NCBI GenBank assembly: GCA_023450835.1
Contig: JAEXGM010000041.1
Location: 1 to 19,606 of the forward strand
Source: Bacillota bacterium
GTDB lineage: Bacteria; Bacillota; Clostridia; Lachnospirales; Lachnospiraceae
DNA length: 19,606 nt
Direction: 5' to 3'
Shown here: one piece after another, positions 8,191 to 15,661 of the stretch
How the letters are laid out: every line of letters starts with the position of its first letter
How positions within the stretch are numbered: position 1 is the stretch's first letter
Translations under genes and position numbers: made by a program
The notes under the pieces: generated by a model
Database searches by the model: none
What the model was told of the DNA's origin: nothing
The model's input: the letters and a program-made list of their open reading frames with translations, nothing else

Positions 8191-9441
8191 CTAATCTCTT
8201 AAAGTGGGGTTGAACACCTGATCGAGACCAGTATTCATCAAATTCAGTGAAAATGATATTAAAGCTATAACCAGTATTACAGGGAAATATGCCCACCATG
8301 CACCGCTAAGATGAGCGGAATAGGACATTGCCCAGTCCATCATAAGTCCCAGGGTGGAAACATCTGCTGTCTTAGGTCCTAATCCTATCATGGAAAGTGA
8401 TGCTTCCGCCAGGATTGCTGTTGATATCTGTAATATGAAGGCCATTACCACATAAGAGGCTATATAAGGCAAAATATCTTTAATAATAATGCTTGAAAGA
8501 CTGTGACCTGAAAGCTTACTTAAGTTAACGTGGTCTCTGTTACGCAGGGAGATAACCTGTGATCTTACGGACCTGGTAGTCCATACCCAGGAGGTTATTC
8601 CGATTACAATAGCTACCGTGGCGGCTCCTCGCTTATCCTGCCCGATACTGTAGGATATCAGAATTAAAAGTACGAAGGAAGGAATTACCGTAAAAAGATT
8701 CGTGATAAACATGATAAAATCGTCTACTAACCCGCCGAGATATCCGGCTAATAACCCCAATGTGAGTCCAATCAAGGTTGCTATGGTACCGGCTATCAGT
8801 CCGATTAACAATGAAGTCCTTGTTGCGGACACCAGTTTTTTCAGTACATCATCACCAAAGTTATCCGTTCCCAGAGGGAGCACCTTTACGTTTGGAACAT
8901 CACTTAAGTTTACATAGTCCGTATCTGATATCTGCTTTATTTCTTCCAGGGACTGGGTCTCTGTGTTTTGGACTGAAACCACTAATGGCTGCTCATTTAA
9001 CGCGCTGCTAAGGCTCTTATCAAGCCTTTTATAGAAATTACGCTGAGCCATGGTCATCCCCTCCGGTTTAGCCGCGGGGTCATATTTTTCCTGCCAGAGT
9101 TTTATCAAGCTGCTGGAATCCTGCATATCAATATCTTCTGCCGGAACTCCTGCTGCTGTGAGCCACTGTACCATGGATACCTTATCGGTATCGCTTAGTT
9201 TATTGGTAAGACGTTTTGCACTGGCATCGGGTAAATCAATGGTTTTAGAATTTGTATTAATGCTATCGTATACGGAGAAATAAATACCCGGTTTTAAAAA
9301 GCTTCCTTTGCTTATCATCTGCAGGGGGTCTCCCGGACTGATGATGGGGTATATGATTATTGTCAGCAGCATAAATGCAAAGATTACAAACCCAACTACA
9401 AATTTCGGGGAGTGGAACACCTGTTTTATCGTATTTTTCAT
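8191..9441 (-). CDS. Opp/Dpp-type ABC importer permease, C subunit, with large external domain
   Basis: This is one of the two membrane channels of the importer. The first membrane helix spans about 13-33, then a stretch of about 150 residues (38-188) sits outside the membrane before LPLGTDNFGDDVLKKL, the conserved entry to the BPD_transp_1 domain. Membrane helices follow at about 210-235, 245-268, 273-290, 325-345 and 385-403. The cytoplasmic EAA loop that contacts the ATPases is at 304-325 (LSKLSGHSLSSIIIKDILP). At 416 residues it is about 110 longer than ordinary OppC proteins, all of it in the external segment, which could help dock the lipoprotein. GGGAGG precedes ATG 9441, and 14 nt separate it from the other permease gene. 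Confidence 0.92.
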   Translation of the reverse strand: MKNTIKQVFHSPKFVVGFVIFAFMLLTIIIYPIISPGDPLQMISKGSFLKPGIYFSVYDSINTNSKTIDLPDASAKRLTNKLSDTDKVSMVQWLTAAGVPAEDIDMQDSSSLIKLWQEKYDPAAKPEGMTMAQRNFYKRLDKSLSSALNEQPLVVSVQNTETQSLEEIKQISDTDYVNLSDVPNVKVLPLGTDNFGDDVLKKLVSATRTSLLIGLIAGTIATLIGLTLGLLAGYLGGLVDDFIMFITNLFTVIPSFVLLILISYSIGQDKRGAATVAIVIGITSWVWTTRSVRSQVISLRNRDHVNLSKLSGHSLSSIIIKDILPYIASYVVMAFILQISTAILAEASLSMIGLGPKTADVSTLGLMMDWAMSYSAHLSGAWWAYFPVILVIALISFSLNLMNTGLDQVFNPTLRD

Positions 9442-9455
9442 CCTGTCTACCTCCC

Positions 9456-10460
9456 TTAATCAAATTGAGCCGCTTTTACACGGGGATCAATAAATCCATA
9501 AACAATATCAACTATAAAGCTTGCCAGCAATACCATAATCGTAACAATCAGGGTAGTTGCTGATAAAAGCGGATAATCAGAATTTGATACAGCTTTCAGT
9601 ATTGTAGAGCCAAGTCCCGGATAACTAAAGATTACTTCGGAAACCAGGGCACCGCCTACCATAGTACCGATAGAGAGCGCAAGTCCTGTAATCTGAGGAA
9701 GCATGGCATTACGGAATACATATCCTACAATCTTTCTGTCCTTAATACCAAGAAAACGGCTGTATTTCACATAATCGGCATTTAATTCATAAATTGACAT
9801 AGAACGCATACCAATGGCCTGGCCGCCGATTGAAATAAGTACAATGGACCAGAAAGGCAGTTGGTAATGGGCAATAACAGATCTGACGAATTTCCAGCTA
9901 AGTTGGGGTATCAGATCATATCCATATCCGCCGGAAATAGGTGCAACTTTTAAGGTTATAGCAAATACAATCATAAGAATTACTGCAAGTCCAAAAGCAG
10001 GAAGACTGCTGAAAAACAATGTAACAGGCATCAGGACCCTGTCAAATCCTTTACGGATATAGGCCGCCAATGCTCCCAGAACATTTCCGATAACCCAGCC
10101 TACAATAATTGCCGGAAATTGCAACGCAAGAGTCCAGGGAAGTGCTGAACCTATAATATCAGATACTTTACGAGGATACTGGCTAAAGGAAAGTCCAAAA
10201 TCTCCTCTAACCGCATTTTTACAATAAGCGATAAACTGAACATACATGGGCTTGTTGGTACCAAACTGCTCAGCGTAATGGTTATATATTTCCTGTGCTG
10301 CAGATGCATCCGTCATACCCTGAGCCGATTTTGCCGTGATGGCTGCAACAGGATCTCCCGGCATCAGTCTTGGAAGAATAAAGTTAAGCAGGATAGCAGC
10401 AACGAACGTAATGAGGAACCATATAATCTTTTTGCCGAAATATTTACGATAGCCTTTCAT
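9456..10460 (-). CDS. Opp/Dpp-type ABC importer permease, B subunit
   Basis: This is the partner channel subunit. The 334 residues have the usual OppB/DppB plan: a first helix at about 11-30 followed by PRLMPGDPV, then helices at about 110-132, 145-172, 203-218, 255-275 and 300-322. The EAA loop is at 226-256 (ELNADYVKYSRFLGIKDRKI, RNAMLPQ), followed by the conserved SEVIFSYPGLG at 274-284. The length is typical. GGAGG stands 7 nt before ATG 10460. The gene follows the lipoprotein gene after a 72-nt gap that holds a strong hairpin, so its message may be less abundant than that of the binding protein. Confidence 0.94.
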   Translation of the reverse strand: MKGYRKYFGKKIIWFLITFVAAILLNFILPRLMPGDPVAAITAKSAQGMTDASAAQEIYNHYAEQFGTNKPMYVQFIAYCKNAVRGDFGLSFSQYPRKVSDIIGSALPWTLALQFPAIIVGWVIGNVLGALAAYIRKGFDRVLMPVTLFFSSLPAFGLAVILMIVFAITLKVAPISGGYGYDLIPQLSWKFVRSVIAHYQLPFWSIVLISIGGQAIGMRSMSIYELNADYVKYSRFLGIKDRKIVGYVFRNAMLPQITGLALSIGTMVGGALVSEVIFSYPGLGSTILKAVSNSDYPLLSATTLIVTIMVLLASFIVDIVYGFIDPRVKAAQFD

Positions 10461-10479
10461 TGATTACCTCCATAATCTA

Positions 10480-10515
10480 TCAGCCATGTTCCGGATTATC
10501 CCGAAACATGGCTGA
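10480..10515 (-). promoter_or_regulatory. Intercistronic hairpin after the binding-protein gene
   Basis: A stem of about 15 bp with one G-U pair (TCAGCCATGTT and its complement plus CGG pairs, loop GATAAT) fills the gap between the lipoprotein and permease genes. There is no U-run after it and GGAGG for the permease follows within 11 nt, so it is not a classical terminator. In other importer operons such hairpins protect the upstream binding-protein message from 3' decay; the same role is inferred. Confidence 0.6.
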
Positions 10516-10532
10516 CCGTTTGTATTCAGGTA

Positions 10533-12431
10533 CTACTTAACCAGAGTTAAATTATAAAGACCGGCAATACTGTAACCATTTAAAAGTACTAACGGAGGTA
10601 TGTTATTGCCATCGTCTTTTTCGGGATAACCGGTCCATATGGATTCATTTACAATATGGAACTGGTCAGGTCTGTACATTAAGGAGAAAGAAGGAACATC
10701 TGTCAGATAAATCTTAACAGCTTCTGTATAGTATTCTTTCTGCTTATCGGGATCTGCGCTAGGGATTAACTTAATCAGCTCATCCATACGCTTGTTGCTG
10801 TAATGTCCCCAGTTACCGGCCCAGTTATTGTCAACGCCGTTAAATTCGGAACTTGTTAAGTTTCTCAAACGTCCCCAAGGCTGTGTAGGGCCTGCGGAAT
10901 CGGTCCACATCATAAAGATATCATAATCTGTCTGTTTCTTGGAAGTAACAGTTGACTGGAATACGTCAGCCTGAGGATACTGTGTTGTAATATCAATACC
11001 AATGTTCTTACCGGCTGCTGCTACGATTTCAATAGCTGCCTGCCAGTCGGTCCATCCATCGGGGCAAGCTGCAACGAAGGAAAGTTTCTTTCCGTCTAAT
11101 TCACGGATTCCGTCACCGTCTTTATCTACGATACCGGCAGCATCCAGTAACTTCTTAGCGCCTTCAATGTCATTTCCTGTCCACTGAAGATCTTTTACTG
11201 CATCATGGTCATATTTAGCCTGTTCACCATCAGTAGGATTCATAACGGAACGAGGAACATCCTTAAAGCTGGGTGACTGTCCTGTCATAGCGTTTGCATT
11301 AATAGCATCATAGTCAACTGCCATAGCAATTGCTTTTCTGATGTTAACATTCTGAAGCAGAGGGTTATCAAGGTTATACCAAGCGGTAGGCATATTTACA
11401 CAGATACCGTAAGGTGCATCCTGAAGATATGTAGAAATAGGAAGGCCGTCTTTTTCCCACAGATCCTGAACATTGGGAATAAACTGCTGGTCAACATCAA
11501 CTTCACCTGCTTTAAGTGCTACTTCGGTAGCAGGGTTATCAGCATAAATAGTATGGCATAAATATTTAGGTGCAGGAAGTTTTCCCCACATGGAAGCATC
11601 CTGGCCCCAGTAGTTATCATCGCGGACAAGAACTACTTTCTGGTCATCATTATAGAAATTATGGTAAGGACCGGAATATACAACATCTTCGCCGGCATCC
11701 TTCTTAATAGCGGCAGCATCATTATTGCAGCGAGCTTCTACCTTCTGAATCCATGCTTTCTGAAGAACATAAGTCTGTCCCAGATAGGATACTACAAGAA
11801 GGGGATTAACTGCTTTACCGCTGTCATCAAGTTTAGCTTTGATTAATACGGTGGAAGGATCTACTGCTGTTACACTTTCAATGTAAGGAGAAAGACCAAC
11901 GCCCTGACCGTTCTTGATTTTAACATCTGTGTCAAAAGTATAAGCAACGTCATCAGCGGTAACAGGTGTACCATCGCTCCACTTTGCAGCGCTCTTAATC
12001 TTAACAGTTATTTCTGTTTTGGCATCATTCCACTTATAATCACCGTCAGCTAATAATGGTGTCATGGAATCATCAAGCATATTATACATATAGAGAGTTT
12101 CAAACATAGGAGTACGTGAGCCGCTTCCGGACTGGGTAATTGCCATTGCATTGTTCATATCATCGGAAAGAGGATTCCAGCCGTTAACTGCACCCCATTG
12201 CAGACCACCATAATATAAGGTTTCAGTTCTGGGTAATTCACCACCGGGTTTAACTTCCTCAGTAGGTGTTGCTGTTGCTTCCGGTGTTGCTGTTGCTTCT
12301 ACCGTTGCAGTCGGTGTCGGTGTATCTTTTGTGCTTGTTTCGTCTGATTTGGATTTACAAGCTGTCAGCATACTTAATACCATAACACTGGTAAGAAGTA
12401 GTGACATAAATCTCTTTACATTCTTTTTCAT
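10533..12431 (-). CDS. Extracellular solute-binding lipoprotein, family 5, of the Opp/Dpp-type importer
   Basis: This lipoprotein captures substrate outside the cell and hands it to the permeases. The 632-residue protein has a signal peptide (MKKNVKRF then a hydrophobic stretch to 22) ending in lipobox LTAC with Cys25 as the lipid anchor. A Thr/Pro/Glu-rich spacer (26-62) follows, partly made of repeated EATATP units. From about 70 onward the SBP_bac_5 fold is seen, with AAKWSDGTPVTADDVAYTF near 148-166, the family signature, and NIRKAIAMAVDYDAI near 360. Length is usual for the family plus linker. GGAGGG lies 8 nt before ATG 12431. It is the first gene of the operon and faces the AraC-GH39 regulator. 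Family members bind peptides, nickel or oligosaccharides; a sugar is favoured here by context only. Confidence 0.93.
   Translation of the reverse strand: MKKNVKRFMSLLLTSVMVLSMLTACKSKSDETSTKDTPTPTATVEATATPEATATPTEEVKPGGELPRTETLYYGGLQWGAVNGWNPLSDDMNNAMAITQSGSGSRTPMFETLYMYNMLDDSMTPLLADGDYKWNDAKTEITVKIKSAAKWSDGTPVTADDVAYTFDTDVKIKNGQGVGLSPYIESVTAVDPSTVLIKAKLDDSGKAVNPLLVVSYLGQTYVLQKAWIQKVEARCNNDAAAIKKDAGEDVVYSGPYHNFYNDDQKVVLVRDDNYWGQDASMWGKLPAPKYLCHTIYADNPATEVALKAGEVDVDQQFIPNVQDLWEKDGLPISTYLQDAPYGICVNMPTAWYNLDNPLLQNVNIRKAIAMAVDYDAINANAMTGQSPSFKDVPRSVMNPTDGEQAKYDHDAVKDLQWTGNDIEGAKKLLDAAGIVDKDGDGIRELDGKKLSFVAACPDGWTDWQAAIEIVAAAGKNIGIDITTQYPQADVFQSTVTSKKQTDYDIFMMWTDSAGPTQPWGRLRNLTSSEFNGVDNNWAGNWGHYSNKRMDELIKLIPSADPDKQKEYYTEAVKIYLTDVPSFSLMYRPDQFHIVNESIWTGYPEKDDGNNIPPLVLLNGYSIAGLYNLTLVK
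12265..12299 (-). repeat. 18-bp tandem repeat in the lipoprotein linker
   Basis: A 17-nt word (ggtgttgctgttgcttc on the plus strand) occurs at 12265-12281 and again at 12283-12299, a period of 18. It encodes two in-frame EATATP-like units in the spacer between lipid anchor and binding domain. Copy-number changes would alter spacer length without breaking the frame. Confidence 0.7.
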
Positions 12432-12881
12432 AATGCTTCCCTCCTGTTTTTTTTATCGCAATAACCACTTTGGTTAAAAACGAGCTTTTTTATGTAAAAT
12501 AACGTTTCTATTTACATATAATAATATATGTTGTAGAATAAAACCATGCTAATTTCTATTTATTTGTATATATTTTATACATGATTTAGCTTTATTTGGA
12601 ATTTAGATTTATATATTATTACCTAAATAAGCAATATTACGCATATTTTTGTGTGAATTATATAAATTTTATTCTACAAGCAGAGCAATGTATCTTTATA
12701 TGCGCTTATTGCATTGCATACACATATTTTGTGTATTAATCTTGCATCAGCAATGCATTTATATTACATTAAATACCATATTGCCAACACGCTGCAAATA
12801 TGTGTATGCCCGTACAAATTAGTATAAGGAAAATTGTAACGTTTTTTCCAAATATCATCACAGTTTTGAGAGGAGTATGTT
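12432..12881. promoter_or_regulatory. AT-rich divergent control region between importer operon and AraC-GH39 gene
   Basis: This 450-nt gene-free stretch must hold both divergent promoters. Visible structure: a 13-nt inverted repeat TTGTAGAATAAAA (12531-12543) with its complement at 12667-12679; a 7-bp palindrome ACATATA/TATATGT at 12514-12531; ATACACA/TGTGTAT at 12718-12736; and a 14-nt inverted repeat GCATACACATATTT (12716-12729) with its complement at 12796-12809. The last two share the TGTGTAT word three times and are the best candidates for regulator sites. A small AACCA/TGGTT hairpin (12463-12475) lies in the importer leader. I found no -35/-10 pair close to consensus on either strand, which would fit activator-dependent promoters. 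Confidence 0.6.
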
Positions 12882-15407
12882 ATGGTATCAAAACACGAAA
12901 TAATCGATTATAGCAATGAAATGCCTATCAAAATCAGTATTCAGAATATGGAGGATATGTCCAGGCACTGGCACAGCAGTCTGGAGATATACCTGATATT
13001 AAGCGGCAGTCTGACGGTTATGTTTGAGGAAGGCACTTTTAAGCTCAAAGAAGATGATATTATCCTGATTAACAGCAATCAGTTCCACGAAATTAAGAGC
13101 AATAATACGGTTGCTGCCGTTCTTCAGATAAAACAAAGCTTTTTTGAACGCTGGGTCGATGACAGTACTTATTTTGAATGCAATTCCGTACTTTACCACG
13201 ACCGGAATAAGTACCTTAAATTAAAGAAGCTGATCGCAAAACTTGTACATGCAAGCTATAATGTGACAGAACATAAAAGTCTGCTTATCATACCCTTGTC
13301 CTATAATATCTTATATGAGCTGATCTATAATTTTAGAAGTTTAAAGACAAATACGACGGAAAAAAATTCAAAGAATCTGAAAAGGCTGAAAGGGATTATT
13401 CAATATTTAAACGATAATTATACGGAGAATATTACCCTTGAGACCATTGCCAAGAGAGAATATCTTTCCGCTTCCTATCTCTCTCATTTTTTTGAGAAGA
13501 ATATGGGCATCAGTTTATTCAACTACCTGTCAGGCATCCGGCTGCGCCATGCGGTTTCAGACCTGCTCCATACGGATTTGACCATTGAGCAGATAGCGGC
13601 AAACAACGGCTTTTCCAACAGCCGCTATTTCGTGAGTCTTTTTAAAAAAGAATACGGGGTCCTTCCCAAACAATATAAAAAAGAACAAAAGGAGCCCGCG
13701 GTTTCCGACAATGGGTCAAAATCGCTGCAGACCTCAATGCTGCTTCTAAAACAACAGGATTTTTTAAGCAAACTGGGAGAATATCTCGATAAAGAATCTA
13801 AAAAAGAGCTCCCGTCAGCAAAATATCCCACAAGGTTAATTGTTCATAGTATTAACACTACCGTAAAAAAGCAGTTCCTCCACCACTCCTTTAAAACCTA
13901 TACCAGTGTCGGAAGAGCAAAAGAGCTTATGTACAAGAATGTCAGGGATAATCTGCAGGAGCTGCAAAAGGATGTGGGCTTTCAGTACATTAAATTCCAT
14001 GGAATACTGGATGACAGCATGATGTTATATAACGAAGACCGAAACGGTAACCCCTATCTGGTTTTTACTTATGTGGATGAAGTATTGGATTTTCTTCTGT
14101 CTATCGGCATAAAGCCTTTGATACAATTCTCCTTTATGCCAAAACTTCTTGCAGATGACACGGATAGGACGCTTTTTTACAATCCGGTGATATTGAGTAA
14201 GCCTAAGGATTATAAGAAGTGGGTCTACCTCATTACCGAATTTACCAAACATCTGCTAAAGCGCTACGGTTCAGGGGAAGTCAGAACCTGGATGTTTTCC
14301 TTTTGGAATGTTCCTTTTTTATCTTATATCTTTTCCTTTGAAAGTAACGAAATTGCCTATGATCTTTACCGGATAACCAGAAATTGTGTAAAGGAGTGCG
14401 ACCCTTTGCTTTCCTTTGGCAATCCCTCCTATGGGTCCTTAGACTTCAGCAATTCCGAGTTTTATGATTTTTTAGAGTACTGTAAACAGCATGATTGCTA
14501 CCCCGACTTTTACAACATTCACTGTTACCCGGTCAAGACCTCCTCCATCGGAACTTTTGTCATACTTGGCAAGAGCCAGACGGAAAGCAGTGATAAGGAC
14601 GCTATTATACTCTCTGATGACCCGGATTATATGGCTCACAGCATAGAAGGCTTTAAGAACCGCATTGCCGCCTATCCAAAGCTTCCTATATATATAACAG
14701 AATGGGCCTCTACTTCCTCCCATTGCGATTGGTTGAATGATACCTGTTACCGTTCGGCCTATATTGTAAAAAATATTCTGGAGAATTATGATGAGGTAGA
14801 AAGCTTCGGAAACTGGTGCCTTACGGACATCTTAGAAGAATTGCCCATGGATAATGACGAGTTTCATGGAGAACTTGGGTTATTTACCTGTCACGGAATA
14901 AAGAAGCCTGCTTACCATGCTTTTACTTTCTTAAATAAATTGATGGATATTCTGGTTGACAGAGGGGAAGGTTATTTTATAACGACAAACGGTAAGGGGG
15001 ATTATTCCATCCTTCTTTATAATTACCATCATGTATCACCTCTTTATGCTCAGGGCGTATTATTTAACGTTACCTTTACCGAACGGTATAATGCATTTGT
15101 CAATCCTTCTTCCCTGGACATACATTTAACTCTGACCCATGTGGAGAATGCAGAGTATACCGTTACGCACCATGTAGTTAACAGAGAGAGCGGAAGTGCT
15201 TTTGATGAGTGGGTGCGCATGGGAGCAGTTCCGCTTACTACCGAAGAAGAGTTTGCTACCCTAAAGGGCCGCTCCATGCCAAGAATTATAAAAGAGCAGG
15301 TAACAGTAACAAATAATTCCATGGCACAGTTCGCTTTGCTTCTTCCGCACGAAATACGTCTGATCCATATTAAAAAAGCAGAATACAGTCCTTCTGTTTA
15401 CCGTTGA
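12882..15407 (+). CDS. AraC-type regulator fused to a GH39-like domain lacking the acid/base glutamate
   Basis: This is probably a sugar-sensing transcription regulator for the divergent importer. The 841 residues hold an N-terminal AraC cupin (about 15-90, with HWHSSLEIYLILSG and DIILINSNQFHEI), then an AraC/XylS DNA-binding domain at about 168-268 with two helix-turn-helix units (ITLETIAKREYLSASYLSHF and LTIEQIAANNGFSNSRYFVS). A glycoside hydrolase family 39-like barrel fills about 310-680, and a beta-rich tail follows to 841, as in GH39 xylosidases. The GH39 nucleophile is kept (Glu607 in YITEW), but the acid/base motif WNEP reads WNVP at 475-478, so Val477 replaces the catalytic Glu. No signal peptide is present, so it works inside the cell. 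AGAGGAG precedes ATG 12882. Loss of one catalytic residue favours sugar binding over hydrolysis (inference). Confidence 0.88.
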   Translation: MVSKHEIIDYSNEMPIKISIQNMEDMSRHWHSSLEIYLILSGSLTVMFEEGTFKLKEDDIILINSNQFHEIKSNNTVAAVLQIKQSFFERWVDDSTYFECNSVLYHDRNKYLKLKKLIAKLVHASYNVTEHKSLLIIPLSYNILYELIYNFRSLKTNTTEKNSKNLKRLKGIIQYLNDNYTENITLETIAKREYLSASYLSHFFEKNMGISLFNYLSGIRLRHAVSDLLHTDLTIEQIAANNGFSNSRYFVSLFKKEYGVLPKQYKKEQKEPAVSDNGSKSLQTSMLLLKQQDFLSKLGEYLDKESKKELPSAKYPTRLIVHSINTTVKKQFLHHSFKTYTSVGRAKELMYKNVRDNLQELQKDVGFQYIKFHGILDDSMMLYNEDRNGNPYLVFTYVDEVLDFLLSIGIKPLIQFSFMPKLLADDTDRTLFYNPVILSKPKDYKKWVYLITEFTKHLLKRYGSGEVRTWMFSFWNVPFLSYIFSFESNEIAYDLYRITRNCVKECDPLLSFGNPSYGSLDFSNSEFYDFLEYCKQHDCYPDFYNIHCYPVKTSSIGTFVILGKSQTESSDKDAIILSDDPDYMAHSIEGFKNRIAAYPKLPIYITEWASTSSHCDWLNDTCYRSAYIVKNILENYDEVESFGNWCLTDILEELPMDNDEFHGELGLFTCHGIKKPAYHAFTFLNKLMDILVDRGEGYFITTNGKGDYSILLYNYHHVSPLYAQGVLFNVTFTERYNAFVNPSSLDIHLTLTHVENAEYTVTHHVVNRESGSAFDEWVRMGAVPLTTEEEFATLKGRSMPRIIKEQVTVTNNSMAQFALLLPHEIRLIHIKKAEYSPSVYR

Positions 15408-15432
15408 CATTTAAAAGTGTGTATTATAGAAT
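15404..15432 (+). promoter_or_regulatory. Strong SigA promoter starting in the stop codon of the AraC-GH39 gene
   Basis: TTGACA (15404-15409, perfect) and TAGAAT (15427-15432, five of six) are separated by 17 nt. The TGA stop of the upstream gene lies inside the -35 box. The predicted start near 15439 lies before hairpin element copy 2, so this promoter would transcribe the hairpin and then the DUF3877-like gene. Confidence 0.7.
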
Positions 15433-15437
15433 ACTTA

Positions 15438-15460
15438 CGTGATTTTAAACTCATGTAATG
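15438..15460 (+). repeat. Left imperfect direct repeat flanking hairpin copy 2
   Basis: The 23-nt word at 15438-15460 matches 15608-15630 at 18 of 23 positions, with all differences being transitions; the last nine bases (TCATGTAAT) are identical. The pair brackets hairpin element copy 2. It may be an old insertion-site duplication or part of the element; frames are offset by at most one base at the ends. Confidence 0.45.
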
Positions 15461-15466
15461 GAGTCA

Positions 15467-15595
15467 AAAGTTAGTCTTTTTAGGACGGACGGCAATTTAC
15501 CCAAAGCAGAAAGACTTATGCGCTGGTTCCAAGGCGCATTCGTTCTTTCTGCTTTGGGTAAATTGCCTGTGCATGTCTAGAGGACAAGGCTTTTG
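15467..15595 (+). repeat. Long covarying hairpin element, copy 2
   Basis: Arms 15491-15514 and 15544-15567 are perfectly complementary over 24 bp. After a small internal loop (3 by 4 nt), six more pairs (ATGCGC with GCGCAT) close a 10-nt loop. It shares AGAAAGACTTATGC, the loop CTGGTTCCAAGGCGCAT, GGAC before the stem and GCCTGT...AGAGG...CTTTT after it with copy 1 at 4766-4890 (opposite strand). It follows the AraC-GH39 gene in sense, and a strong promoter begins about 60 nt before it. The trailing GCCT...AGGCTTTT could itself form a weak terminator at 15565-15594. Confidence 0.8.
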
Positions 15596-15607
15596 TGGAG
15601 TGAGCCA

Positions 15608-15630
15608 TGTAATTTTAGGTTCATGTAATT
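15608..15630 (+). repeat. Right imperfect direct repeat flanking hairpin copy 2
   Basis: Partner of the repeat at 15438-15460 (18 of 23 identical). It lies 32 nt before the start codon of the DUF3877-like gene. No promoter-like or operator-like role is evident for it by itself. Confidence 0.45.
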
Positions 15631-15661
15631 AATAAGAAAAAACAGAAAATAAGAGGCATCT

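Noticed and set aside
14295..14720. GH39 region as an active intracellular xylosidase
   Set aside because: The acid/base Glu is replaced by Val at 477 and the domain is fused to a DNA-binding regulator; binding is the more economical role, though not proven.
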